From Selaginella tamariscina (lineage: Eukaryota > Streptophyta > Lycopodiopsida > Selaginellales > Selaginellaceae): a stretch of DNA of 64,000 bases. This document shows positions 23,960 through 34,735 of this stretch, piece by piece; position 1 is the stretch's first letter, and each line of letters begins with the position of its first letter. A program made the position numbers and the translations under genes. The notes under the pieces are model-generated. The model saw only the letters and a program-made list of their open reading frames with translations, made no database searches and was not told where the DNA came from. The stretch spans positions 148,530 to 212,529 of the forward strand of contig PUQB01000297.1 of the NCBI GenBank assembly GCA_003024785.1, read 5' to 3'.

Positions 23960-24265
23960 ATGGGCCCCCCTTTAATTTCAATACTTTTTAGGAGGGATTT
24001 AGTATGTGTTACTATTATGACATAGGGAGGAAAATAAAAATTAAATATGAATTCCTGTAGATTAAAATGTAAATTTCTTTAGGATTAATGTATTTTGAAT
24101 TAATATATTTTCTTATTTAAATGCATATGTGAATGGGTTTTCGTGTATGTTAATTGAAAAAATTAAAAAAATTATACTTAAAAAACCCTTGAAAAACCTC
24201 TTGGATTTAAGGGAAATATTAATTTCCCTTCAATTTCTTATACATGTCCTAATAGGGGGCCCCAT
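23960..24265. mobile_element. Putative 306-bp TIR element (MITE-like)
   Basis: The ends are near-perfect inverted copies: ATGGGCCCCCC at 23960-23970 and GGGGGCCCCAT at 24255-24265. Inside, a CAATTTC/GAAATTG-type match continues the inverted similarity in part. The body is non-coding and contains a hairpin AAGGGAAAT/ATTTCCCTT. The flanking eight bases are TTTACATA and TTTGCAAG, only partly alike, so a target duplication is not proven. Element class is not assigned. Confidence 0.45.
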
Positions 24266-25314
24266 TTTGCAAGTGTCCCTGTGAGTCTCTCTCTCTATAT
24301 ATAAAGAGAGAGGGTATATGGGATGTAAATAATTGAAAATATTTATTTTATATCTATTATTCATATATATGACAAATAATTACATGAAACAATCCGATAT
24401 ATGAAGTTTATAGAAACTCCTTAAGCATTATTATTTGTTGTATATATTTAAAATTATTTGACATATAATGATTAATCATGTATGATTTTAAACCCAAGTA
24501 ATCAATAATAATAACTAGATTCAAACTTTTCCAAATCATTTAGATAATCATAATTGATATAATAACACAAACTTTTCCACGCTTTATAATAAATATTTTT
24601 TATTTATAAATCAATTACAATATTATAGATTGTAATAATACATTAATAATTATTAAAGGTGATAAGAACAAACAAAAATAAATCAAGTAATTATAAATAA
24701 ATTTAAATTAAAATTCACTAAACATATTGTTTTTATATTATAAAAATGAATTAGTTTAATATCCACATGTATTTTTTGTTATAATTTTTATTTTCTTCTA
24801 GGTATCTTTTATAAAGGTGTAATAAACATAAACCTTAAATTTAAGAAAGTCTTTAACTAAGAAGAATTTAATGTTCAGTTTGATTATATGTGATTTAAAA
24901 TAAATATGTAAAATTTTTATATAAATGAGTATGTTTGTATGTGCATATGTTTATTTCTTTGAAATAATTTTATTAAAGAGAAGTTGTTCGTACATGATAC
25001 GATTTGTGTGTATGTTAAAAATAAAATTTAAAATAATAAAAAATTATTTATTTACTTATATATGTGAATATATATATGTGTAAAGAAAAAGATTTTGAAA
25101 TGTTACATAAATTATAAAATTCATAAATATGTTAGAAGTAAAGATAAATTATGAAGATTATTATTTACATATATATTGTATATAATATATACACTATATA
25201 ATTAATGTTTTTTCAGCGGCAACATTATAATTTAAATGACAAGAATATTTATATTGACAATTGATTGTGAGCTTATTAGGAAACACGATAATTTAATATT
25301 TATAAGTTATGTGA

Positions 25315-25412
25315 AGGGGTGTGGTGATTACTTTTAAATGATTTACATATGAAAATTCGAATTTGGACTTTACAATAGTTACTCAATATCTAGATTCAAA
25401 TCCCGACACCCC
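25315..25412 (+). other. tRNA-derived module, type 1, degenerate
   Basis: Starts AGGGGTGTGGTGATTAC and ends AGATTCAAATCCCGACACCCC. It keeps an internal AATTCGAATTTGG in the place of the first B box. The stem pairings are weaker than in the copies at 1311 and 20966. Confidence 0.5.
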
Positions 25413-25437
25413 ATTGTACACCTTGCATTTTTATATT

Positions 25438-25660
25438 TAAATAAAATAATTTGATTATATATATACAACAAATAATATTTTTCACAAGTATCTTTTATAT
25501 TAAATAGAATAATTTAAATTATATATATACAACAAATAATATGTGAGAAATATTATTTAACCTTGAACCCGAACACACCCATGATACACTTCTTAAATAG
25601 GGAAGTATTTTGTATATTAAATAAAATAATTTAAATTATATATATACAACAAATAATTTG
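25438..25660. repeat. Triplicated TATATATATACAACAAATAAT unit
   Basis: Three direct copies of about 50 bases, at roughly 25438, 25494 and 25616. Each runs from AAATA(A/G)AATAATTT through TATATATATACAACAAATAAT. The single version is in module A near 1440 and 2930, so this is a local expansion. Confidence 0.65.
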
Positions 25661-25904
25661 TGTTTGAGATATTCAAATATATTATACAATCCTACTAAAT
25701 ACAAGATAATTAAATACAAATGCTAAGAAAATTTAAAGTAGTTCTTTATATTATACTAAATACAATTATAATTTTTGTCACCCGACACAAACAAACAAGT
25801 TAGTTAATTTCTTTAAGTTAATTAGAATTTATATTGGAGGCCTCTAGTTAAGGTTGTCTGTCGGCCCCTAGGTTAATAAAAAATAAGTTTACTTTATTTC
25901 TCAT

Positions 25905-26095
25905 TATCATTACCAATTTGAGACCTTGCTTCAAATTCCTTCATTACCTCCATCGCGTTTTGTAGATTATCTAATGGTTTCCATGTTAACTCGCGTGCCG
26001 GGTAACCCTTCCACTTAACAAGATATTCTCGTTTATGTTTCCACGACCTTGCGTTTAATATCCTTTGCATCTAAATTGACTCAACTTCGAACTCC
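25905..26095 (-). pseudogene. Gypsy B chromodomain
   Basis: On the minus strand a clear chromodomain: EVESI, a stop, QRILNARSWKHKR, EYLVKWKGYPARELTWKP, then LDNLQNAMEVMKEFEAR. The aromatic-cage positions Tyr and Trp of YLVKW are kept, as is the W-x-P of the last strand. It follows the integrase C-terminal HNVFHVNLLEP block near 26200. Plant chromoviruses use this domain to recognise chromatin. One stop and an upstream frame shift disrupt it. Confidence 0.8.
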
Positions 26096-26099
26096 TTCA

Positions 26100-27153
26100 T
26101 ATTGCCGACCATCAGGAAGCGACGTAAGTTTTCATATCTTGCGGATGTTTCTCATCTTTGTGGAATGGCTCGAGTAAATTGACATGAAACACATTGTGTA
26201 TTGCCCAACTCCGGAGGAAGATCTAACTCATAAGCCACTTTCCCTACTTGCTTCACCACCTTGTATGGACCTATGTAGTGCGATAGAAACTTTCGAAAGA
26301 GTCGTTGGAACCTTCAGGTTTTTGGTACTCAACAATACCATATCCCCAACCTGATACTCTACATCCCGCCGATGTTTATCGTACTGCTGACGATACCTTT
26401 CCTGCAGCCATCGCTTGACGAGCAGCTTCCCATGTTCGATACAATTGTCCCGTGAACTCTGCTACAGATGGAACTCGATTGCTATCGTCTTTCGGTAACA
26501 CCATACTCTGAGGAATACCACCCTTATTCCCAGTTAACACTTCCATCGGGCTACATCCGATCAGTGTGTGTCGAGTTATTGTAACATATCTCAGCCATAT
26601 CTAAGTGTTCAGCCCAATCAAGTTGATCACCTTGAACATAGCATCTGAGATAGTCCTCGACTTGTCGGTTCACCCTCTCCGTTTGACCATCAGTTTCGGA
26701 TGGTAAGCTGTACTGAACTTAGCATCGTACCAAACTGCTTAAAAATGTCCCCAAAATTGCCAGTAAATCGAGGATCCCGATCTGAGATCATCGTTTCCGG
26801 TAGCCCGCGCACTCTTACGACTTCGTGGAAGAACAACTTTGCTGCTTGAATTGCATTCACTGTCTCTACAGTTGGAATGAAATGAGCAACCTTTGAAAAC
26901 CGAACCACCATGAGCGCATTAAAACCACAAGATTTTGGCAATCCCATGATAAAGTCCAAAGTAACACTTTGAAATGGCCGCTCTGGAATCGGTATACACT
27001 TAACTTCCCAGCTCGTTTTTGCGATCGGCTCTTTACTTGTTGACATGTGGGGCATGTCTTGACATACTTGGCAACATCATCTATCATACCCGGCCAATAG
27101 AATCCCTGTTTCAACAAAGCCAACGTCTTATGCCTTCCACCATGTCCTGCCAA
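26100..27153 (-). pseudogene. Gypsy B integrase
   Basis: The zinc-binding part at 27153-27000 reads GHGGRHKTLALLKQGFYWPG and then CPTCQQVKSR, with the His and Cys pairs in place. The catalytic core follows in another frame: VTLDFIMGLPKS (first Asp) and MISDRDPRFTG (second Asp) within 27055-26690. After a frame shift, TDGQTERVNRQVEDYL supplies the Glu near 26670. The C-terminal GPF-like region runs to about 26100 in pieces. Integrase would join the cDNA to the genome; here at least three frame breaks prevent it. Confidence 0.8.
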
Positions 27154-27173
27154 AGGAACGTCGTGATGCTCTC

Positions 27174-27860
27174 TTAACAGCCTCTCCCTCCATGTCCCTT
27201 CTGGAACATAGAGTCTCTTTTCTTTATAATAAAGAACTCCATCTCGTACAAAATGGCCTGTTTGAGTGCATCCATTCGACTTTCTATTCCTGCTGGAATA
27301 TTACCATCTCTTCGTAATTGATGAACTTGTTTCCTCTTTGCCACCAGGCTCAAAGCCTCCTTAGCAAACTTGTCCTGAGGATACGCCGTCACAAATTCAT
27401 CCACCAAAGTTGACACGGGTGCTGACATAATACGAAGATGACCCTTTCTACTGAGTGCATCAGCTACCACATTGTCCTTTCCCGCCTTATGTCTGATTTC
27501 AGGCTGAAATCGTGCCAACTTCTGCTGCCATCTAGCATACTTTGGTGATAGCTTCGGCTGCGTTTCAAAATACCTTAGAGTTACACTATCTGTCCAAACC
27601 ACAGTGCCATGACTTGGAAGATAATGACGCCAATACTCCAAGGAAGCAACAATAGCATACATCTCCTTTTCGTGAGTAGGCCATCGAGTTTGCGCGGCAT
27701 CTAACTTCTTCGAGAAGAAGGACACTGGATGTCCTTTCTGTTGCAATACACCACCAATTGCAAAGTCGGAAGCGTCACATTCTACTTCAAAGGGATCTTC
27801 AAAGATGGGCAACTGCAAAACTGGCTCAGAAGAGATAGCCTCTTTGAGTTTGACGAACAC
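27174..27860 (-). pseudogene. Gypsy B RNase H domain
   Basis: The longest open piece of this element, 228 residues. RNase H motifs are all visible: VECDASDFAIGGVL (catalytic Asp), HEKEMYAIVASLEYWRHYL (Glu), VVWTDSVTL (Asp) and DNVVADALSRK (last Asp). It continues into the connection leading to the integrase zinc finger. The upstream end is set by a frame shift from the polymerase, not by a real start codon. Confidence 0.8.
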
Positions 27861-28774
27861 ACGTTGGCACTCTGGAGTCCAATGCCATGGAATGTTTTCG
27901 TAAGATCTGTCAATGGGGCCGCTATTTCCGAGTAACCCTTTATGAATCTTCGGTAATACCCTGTCAGACCAAGAAATGATCTAACTTCATGCACGTCTTT
28001 TAAAGTCATCCACTCGTAATAGCTTGAATTTTCTTTGGGTCCATGGCAACCTCCCCACCTGAGATCAAGTGTCCCAAGAAATCTATCTTGGTTTGACCAA
28101 ATGCGCACTTGCTTTCTTTAGCATACAATGGTTCTCTCTCAACCTCTGAAACACTTTTTCTAAGTGTTCCACATGTTCCTCAATTGTCGAACTGAAAACA
28201 GAATGTCATCAATATACACCACTACGAACTCGTCTAGATAGTCTCTAAACACATCATCCATCATTGTGCAAAAAGTTGCTGGAGCATTGCACAACCCGAA
28301 TGGCAAGACTAGAAACTCAAATGATCCATAACGCGTTCGAAAAGCGGTCTTCTCAATGTCATTCTCTGCTACCCGAATCTGATGGTACCCATCTCAAGTC
28401 TATTCTTGAAAAATACTTTGCTTTTGATAGCCTATCAAATAAGTCGTCCACTCTGGAAGAGGATACTTATTTTTGATAGTTATCGCGTTCAGCGCTCGAT
28501 AGTCCACACACATTCGCATCGTACCATCCTTTTTCATTACAAAAAGATAGGTGCACCATATGGCGATCGACTAGGTCGAATGTGTCCTCGACCAATCAAT
28601 TCTGTCAGCTGTCTCTTCAATTCTACTAACTCTTGAGGATTCAACCGATATGGGGCTCTTGCCGGTGGAGACGAACCTGGCAAAATCTCTATTGTGGTCC
28701 ACAGCTCGACGTGGAGGTAACTCGGGCGGCAAGTCTTCTGGCAACACATCCTTAAACATGTTCAAGACTTCCAA
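27861..28774 (-). pseudogene. Gypsy B reverse transcriptase
   Basis: Begins with a LPEDLPPELPPRR lead-in near 28740 and [20 protein letters not shown] near 28600. Further on, in other frames, come [34 protein letters not shown] near 28290, and the catalytic VVVYIDDI with the YIDD codons at 28205-28216 intact. The thumb includes KIDFLGHLIS near 28080. At least four frame changes fragment the domain, although the catalytic motif itself is unharmed. Confidence 0.8.
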
Positions 28775-28915
28775 AATAGGTTTAGGAACAATTCTTGACC
28801 ATCTCCTATTTTGACTTCACCAGTATCCAAAACCATTGCAAGAAACACACGTTCCCGATGTCTAACTGCCTTACGCAACTGAGTTAAGGTAAGGAACATA
28901 GGATTCCAATCCTTA

Positions 28916-29488
28916 TCAGTTAGCGTTTCCATTTTGAGCGTGTTTTTCTAATGTCTCTTTATCTGCTGCAAGCGTGATTCGATTATCTCCGGAACCCCTC
29001 ATTTCGATTACATGTTTATGGAACCATTCCATACCCAAAACAAAGTCAAACCCCGTCATATTCAAGACAACTAAGTCTAGCTTAGCCTTCCAATCTTTGA
29101 TTTGGACAGGAACTGCCCTTGCTATATTATTAGTATTTTGAGAACCTTTGCCAAAATTGATCTTTATTTCACACATCTTTATTACATCCAAATTCAATCG
29201 ACGAGCTAGACTAGTCGATATGAAGTTGTATGTTGCTCCAGTATCGATCATCATTCGGACTCGGTCCCCTCGTATCCTTCCTGTCAAATATAGCAAAGGG
29301 TCAGTTTTGTCTTGAATAGCGAATAAGGCAGGTTGTGTCTGGCACAACATTACCTCTTCTGACTCATCTTCCGGATCTTCAAGCGTTTCTGGTTCAGCAA
29401 CTTCCTCTTCTACCATCGCCTTGAAATGTCCTGATTGTGAGGGTGCCCCAACATTCTCTAAAGGCTTGTTACAATTATAACATTTCAC
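28916..29488 (-). pseudogene. Gypsy B zinc knuckle and aspartic protease
   Basis: An open piece of 190 residues. It starts with CYNCNKP, the first half of a CCHC knuckle, continues with an acidic linker rich in Glu, then a retropepsin with MMIDTGATYNFIS (active-site DTGA) at about residues 79-91 and FDFVLGMEWFHKH near residue 150. The protease would cut the Gag-Pol polyprotein. The acidic linker between knuckle and protease is typical of plant chromoviruses. Confidence 0.8.
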
Positions 29489-30291
29489 AACCCGCCTGCG
29501 GAGGGGAGCAGACTTTGGAGCCGATCCTTGGCCTGCTGAGGAGGTGGTAACGCCAATGGTTTCCGAAATCCGGTGGGTCTTGATGTGTCCGAAAACTTGG
29601 AACTGCCGACAAAGGGACTTGCACTTCGAATTGATGGTGATTGATCTGGTCGCCTATCAAACCTTCTGAACCCAGACTTTGGAGGAAACTCTCGATTTAG
29701 GTTTTGCTTCCTCCCCTTTGTACAAGTCTTCTAACGACATGCCATAAGCAACCTTTTGAGCTGCCTCTTGACATTCCCGATAGCTTGTTGGCTTGTACCT
29801 TAAGATTTCCTTCGCGTCTTCTCATTCAAGCTAGCCATGAAGCAACTTCGAGCGGCAAAGTGCCAGGTCAACACGCAATTGCAAACCGAGGTCATCCGGC
29901 ATGTATTACTTTTTGATCTCCTTTTTCATGTTTCCAGCATTTCGGTATCCACGTTCACCTTCAACAATTGCCACCAAGTCTTAGCTTTTCCTTTAAGAAA
30001 CTGCTTGGCACTGCAACATATTATGTCTTTCTCATGGAAGAAACCTCGAAATAGCTTTCCATATCATACAACCAGTCATCCAAACCTTGTAATCCTTTGA
30101 ACCCATGAAATCGAAGGCTTTACCGATTTGAATTTACTGGGACCTCCACCACCTACTTCCGTCGAAGAATCTGATTCAAAGGAACCTGACTCTAAGTCAT
30201 GCTTCTTTTTCTTTTTCCGTGTGTTTGGTTGAGGAACATCTGGCACTGCATATTCGTCAGAATCGAACGGCAACATTATTGATTCGTTCAT
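29489..30291 (-). pseudogene. Gypsy B gag remnant
   Basis: An ATG at 30291 opens a 71-residue N-terminal piece with a basic run RKKKKKHDLES and a Ser/Glu-rich stretch ending SWVQRITRFG. Shifted pieces follow with LQGLDDWLYDMESYFEV, a typical gag-core start, and a Pro/Gln-rich tail (LALPPPQQAKDR) before the knuckle. The gag core is broken several times. Confidence 0.65.
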
Positions 30292-30589
30292 TCAACCCAA
30301 AACATCCCTCGAAGTTCATTTAGGGCATCCATTATTATTTTATGCCAACCAGGTCGTTGTAACTCTAGGGGTCAACCTGGATCACCTCATCCATCTCCTC
30401 ATTTTGAGCCTTTGCGATAGCCCTCTCTACCTAGGCTCTGGTTGCTTTCTTTTGCTCATCGTATTGAACCCTAGTTCAGCACTCAGAGAATATGCATGGA
30501 ATATTCCCAATGTAAAGCTGGAAACACCCTACACAGGTTGTACACCCACACACATCAGCTTGAACTACATAAGACTTTCGGACATACCT

Positions 30590-31735
30590 AGAATCTCACG
30601 CCGACTCACTAAGCAAGTGTTCTCCAAAGTTTGACAACTCATATGATCAAACTCTCTGCGCAAAATGCAGACATGTCAACCGAAAGCAATAGAGTATATT
30701 AAGAATTTAGAGTTATCTAAACACTAAAACACCTTATGACTTAAGGTAGTCCTATTGACCGCAGAGAACTTGCTTCGAGAGTTTTTACCTAGTGCCACAA
30801 AGGCGGCTTGCCAGGTGCCAACCCTGAATCCCCTCTCTGGAAACCTCACAGAATCTGGTAAAGTAACCCCTATTAGGAACCCAACCCTTAGAACTTAAGT
30901 CCCTAGCTAACCAAGTCCATGAATGAGGCTCACCTTGTGAATTAGGACACGTGGACTAGCCGAGCTACAGGTATAGTTCCTAGCTTGGCATGGTTGAGCG
31001 GCCGGAGCAAGGCCTCAACCACTAGATATGCGGAACGTGTACTCGGGCAATGCCTTTGAGCGTGTGAGTAGGTTTTGGGCCAAGGAATCTGACTAACTCC
31101 TTAGAAGTAATATACTCCCGTCTCGAAGGCGTGATCCTGCCAACAATAAGGATAGTCTAACCCAAAGGTGGGACGTACCCATGTCGTGTGGAAATTAGGG
31201 CGGCACAACAGGGTTGTGCCTTGATGACACAAGCTTAACTTGCACCGATAGGAGGTTAACGAACTCTCTTTTGAACCCAGGAAGCCTCACTACACATACT
31301 CTACCTTATTTATGTGATGGACCCCCCCCCTCCTCCTGTTTCCTAAGTGAGTAAGTGGGCTGGCATGGAAATGCTAGCCCTTAGAGAAAATGAGTTGTCC
31401 TAACCTAACCCTAAACCTAACTCCTAGGGGGGGGTTTAGGGCGTGGGGTTAGGGCAACCCTAGGGGTGTCCCTAACCCTTTTTGACAAGCTATAATTTTT
31501 AACGAAAAACCTACTTTGGAACATCAAACCGGGGAAGCGTTTTCTAAAAGGTAAGTACCACCTTCGCCTAGAGTTTCTCAAGGTACCTAGTGACAGCCGG
31601 CTAGATTACCCCTAAACACCTAAGTGCACTAAGCGGGGCTGTTTCTCACTACAGCTAGGGTTCGTCACACAACTCGGTAGGTAACAACAATCAAACCCCA
31701 AAGTAAAGGGTTGAGTCATAGTAAAAACTATGACA
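30590..31735 (-). repeat. Gypsy B leader and partial LTR
   Basis: Bases 30590-30777 match the leader next to the LTR at 41640-41817. Bases 30778-31735 match the part of that LTR lying at 42650-43458. The outer edge ends in ACTATGACA at 31735 on the plus strand, equal to a TGTCATAGT start on the minus strand. The LTR segment corresponding to 41833-42640, together with the primer-binding site, is missing here. So an internal deletion joins LTR to leader. No gene is present. Confidence 0.6.
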
Positions 31736-33000
31736 GTGTTAGAGAAAATTAACCAAAATTAACATATCACTCTATGTGGAGTTAATCAAAAGTTCACATA
31801 ATTTTCATTACCCCCTTGCATTACGCAAAGCCAAGTATTTCAAAACTGTCGTTCATTAAGTTATAAACCCAGCTGCCAAAGGCACCACATGTGACATGAA
31901 GTCACTTGGAAACTTTTTGCACGTGTGCAGAGTCTATCACCCAACGCACACAACACAATGGTTAATTTCTTTACTTAATTAGAATTTATATTGAAGGCCT
32001 CTAGTTAGTGTTGCTACTGGCCTCTTGGTTAACAAGAAATAAAGGCTTGCTTTATTCTTTAATATTAAACGCTGTTGATGACCTTTGTCATCTAGTGCAC
32101 AACAAGCAGTTTAAGTTAATCTCAAATGCTTGACTAAATGCCTTCGTGTTTCTTTGATTTTCCAATTGTTCCACATTTTCACATGTTACGGTATTGTAGC
32201 CTCACATTTCTGCATCCCTCGGTGTTTCTCATTACCCTTTACATAAGGGTTTGCTAATATACCTATCCCTCTTTAGTATATAGCTATGTCAGACTAAGTA
32301 CAAAACTTTTATCAGAATCAAGCTCTTTTCTGATACAAAAGTACTGTCAGAGTTTTAACCTGAAGGGCCAACGTGTGGCTACCAAGTGACCATCTGGCGT
32401 CATCACCCTGTGTGAGCAACACTAAGTCTTCCAAGATAGCCCTAAGAGTCTAACTCAGAGGCCCAATTAGGCAAAAGACTTAGAGTCTTACCCTAAGTCC
32501 CCTAGAATGACCATCCCCTGAACCCTAGAGGATAACCGAGTAAACTTTAGGATCCTGTCCTAGTAGACCTAGATAGGCTCATGCCCTAACCCCACAAAGA
32601 AGATGTGTCCCACACATACCCCAGTGACATAGCCAAGGCATCGCCACTTACCCCTTGAGGAATCACTTTCATTTGGGAGTACAATCCCTTTAGGGCGACA
32701 AGGGGTACCCTGAACCATGACTAACCCTTAAGGGTTTGAGTGATCAAGTCATACCCTAGACCTAGGGCTAATACTTAGTGAGGACACGAGTGTGCGCTGT
32801 ACGTGAACACGAGTGTTCTGCTAAGCAAACTCCCTAAGGCTAGGTTTGGTAACCCTAAGTACATGACCTTGTGAGTGCTTTATGAAAAAGCTCCTGCTAA
32901 CAAGCTTAGGTTGTTTAACCCTTGGATTCCAAGGAGAACACTCCCCTAGCCAAGTGTGCCTAAGCACACCTAGTTACGAGACCTATCAAATCTTTCAAGA
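31736..33000 (-). mobile_element. Second Gypsy B-family copy, internally deleted
   Basis: Bases 32345-33000 match 41833-42480, the 3' end of the family's LTR, with its TGTCAGAG edge at 32345. The next bases (32318-32344) read on the minus strand as TGTATCAGAAAAGAGC, a decayed primer-binding site resembling that for initiator tRNA-Met. Bases 31940-32070 match the 3' untranslated sequence at 25777-25905. The coding part between them is absent. The layout is LTR end, deleted interior, LTR start, then the fuller element: a tandem arrangement sharing the middle LTR. Confidence 0.55.
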
Positions 33001-33097
33001 ACAGCAATTGAACAAGGTTAAAAGGCAATGCATTAGCATAGATGAAGCATTGAAGAGCTACATCACAAGATCTATATCTCTCATTTAAGAATGAGCT

Positions 33098-33631
33098 TTA
33101 TATTGTTGTTTGTTGCAAATGCCCTCTCTGGGCACTTGCTATCAGCTGGGCACTTGTAGGCATAAGATGTGAAACATGAACACTAGTAGAGCCAGTTGTA
33201 CGTTGCACAGAGCTGCTAGATGCTCCAGACATACTAGCCATGCTAGAAGAGTCACCCTGGGTAGCACTGGCACTAGGTATCACTCAAGCTTGTTGTGATG
33301 GTTGCCTAGTCTGGGCAAATGCTGAAGCACTGGCATTTGCTATCGCTTGTGTTGATTGCCCTATTTGGGCAACTGCTGAACCATAGTTCTTCTCAAACAT
33401 TGTCTTGAACTCTAGTTTCAGCGAGTTAGCAACAGCTTCATAAGGTTGGATTCCCTCTCCTTGCACATGCCTAAGGTGTGCTTTTAGCCTTTTCAAGCTA
33501 CCACCGAGTCCTTTGTTGTAGTAGTGGCAGATCCATTGTTTGCTTCCTTTGCCATTTGCATATGCTTCACCTTCAATAGCATGAAGCTCCCACAAAGGTT
33601 CTTTCTTCTTGCCTCCTCTACGTGGAAGCAT
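33098..33631 (-). pseudogene. BED-type zinc-finger fragment, hAT-transposase-like
   Basis: Starts at an ATG (33631) with a basic MLPRRGGKKKEP, followed by a BED finger: LWELHAIEGE, KQWICHYYNKG and LGGSLKRLKAHLRHVQGEG. The first Cys of the metal pair is present and the second reads Tyr; the His region is kept. A Gln/Ala/Ser-rich stretch follows. One in-frame TGA (33284-33286) interrupts it, and the same frame runs on to 33098 with a Ser/Thr-rich tail. BED fingers are typical of hAT transposases and their domesticated relatives. No dimerisation or catalytic domain is visible downstream. Confidence 0.6.
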
Positions 33632-33769
33632 AATGGATGATAAATGGTAAATTTAATTTAAATTCATGAAAAGATTCGGAATCTTTAAAAGAGTTTGTTT
33701 TGAATGTGACTCGAACCAAGACATGTGTTACAAACGAGACATTACGAATGTTACTAACGGCAAATTTTC

Positions 33770-34735
33770 ACAGTGTATTAATGATCGTTGATGTAAATAA
33801 ATAACACAACCACAAAACCTCTTAAAGCTTGTTTATATAAATAATTATAAATATATACATAATAAATAATATGTAAATAAGTAAACCTGGTACAATAGGT
33901 TATAAGTTTTTTCTAAGAACTTGGTACATAGCCAAGTCATCTGCCCTATGACAAACTACTTGTAGCACTGTATTTGCATCCGTTGAACTCCAATTCTTTG
34001 GGCTGGGAGGTATGACCACTTAGATTTCTCGCTCTCTAGGGATCTTAGCTTCTCTATTAACTGGCTTGTATACACATACACTCTATATATAACAGGTCAT
34101 TCATATGTATATATATACAAATACATACATATAGATAGGGGAAGTTGTAAACTCACATGGTTTATTCACAAAATTATTACTTCAGTCACTTCTGAGTCTA
34201 AAAGAAAATAAAGATGTTACAAACAAAATATACACACGATAAACTTTCCTTCAACAAATAATAATAAAATTAATACATACAAGTTTACATAGCTTACACA
34301 ACCACAAAACCCTTAAAGTTTTTTGTATAAATAATTATATATATACATTAATTACAACTTAAGGATACATTGTATTGTTTGTTGTGGGATGACATGTGTA
34401 GATACGTGTAGTATGTATCCACAATGTATACACACAATATACGTACACACATGCACATATAAACATAAAGAGACAAATTAATATAATAATATACTCATTT
34501 AAAAATTAATGCATTAAACTCAGTTGGTTTGTTAATATACATATTTCATTTTATGAAATATTTTATTATATTAGGATTTTGATTATTTGAAAAATAATAT
34601 CAAACAATATTTTATGTTACCACTTAATTGTGTGCAAAATAATATGAATATGGGGTTTGAACCCATGCACATCAAACGGGAGGATTGATTTTAAATTGTA
34701 CCCTTCACACCACTGGGTCAAACCAAACAAACTTT
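33770..34735 (+). repeat. Module order B-L-C, second parental-type copy
   Basis: B is at 33.77-34.13 kb, L at 34.13-34.45 kb and C at 34.45-34.735 kb, in the same order and orientation as 22.6-23.55 kb. The B copy starts just after the position of its tRNA-derived module. The C copy stops right after its type-2 module, where unrelated GC-richer DNA begins. No gene is present. Confidence 0.75.
34648..34730 (-). other. tRNA-derived module, type 2
   Basis: On the minus strand it starts GTTTGACCCAGTGGTGTGAA and ends TGCATGGGTTCAAACCCCATA. The T-arm ATGGG/CCCAT around TTCAAAC is perfect. The A-box-like TGACCCAGTGG is close to the pol III consensus. About 60 bases separate the two boxes, long for a plain tRNA and more like a tRNA with a large variable arm. 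Confidence 0.65.

Larger units (their letters stand above)
24290..25776 (+). repeat. Module D and a diverged A arm
   Basis: Bases 24290-25030 match, inverted, about 50.13-50.81 kb. Shared landmarks are a GGTATATGGGATGTAAATAA stretch and TTTGACATATAATGATTAATC. From about 24600 the order of motifs follows module A (AATAATTATTA, GTGATAAGAACAA, TATAAATGAGTAT) through a type-1 tRNA-derived module to the point where Gypsy B begins. This is an older relative of A. No gene is seen. Confidence 0.6.
25777..31735 (-). mobile_element. Gypsy B: degenerate chromovirus (Ty3/gypsy) on the minus strand
   Basis: Reading from high to low coordinates: LTR part (31735-30778), leader (to about 30590), gag, zinc knuckle, protease, reverse transcriptase, RNase H, integrase and chromodomain, then about 130 bases of 3' untranslated sequence that stop at 25777. 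There is no LTR at the low end, so the 3' end is truncated where it meets the diverged A module. Domain order is standard for Ty3/gypsy. Many catalytic motifs survive but frame shifts and stops break the polyprotein. A second 3'-untranslated copy at 31940-32070 shows that another element of this family lay directly upstream. Confidence 0.85.

Noticed and set aside
31390-31475. CCTAACCCTAAACCTAAC text resembling plant telomere repeat
   Set aside because: The units are irregular and the stretch is part of the Gypsy B-family LTR, also found at 43.13-43.19 kb. It is not an interstitial telomere array.
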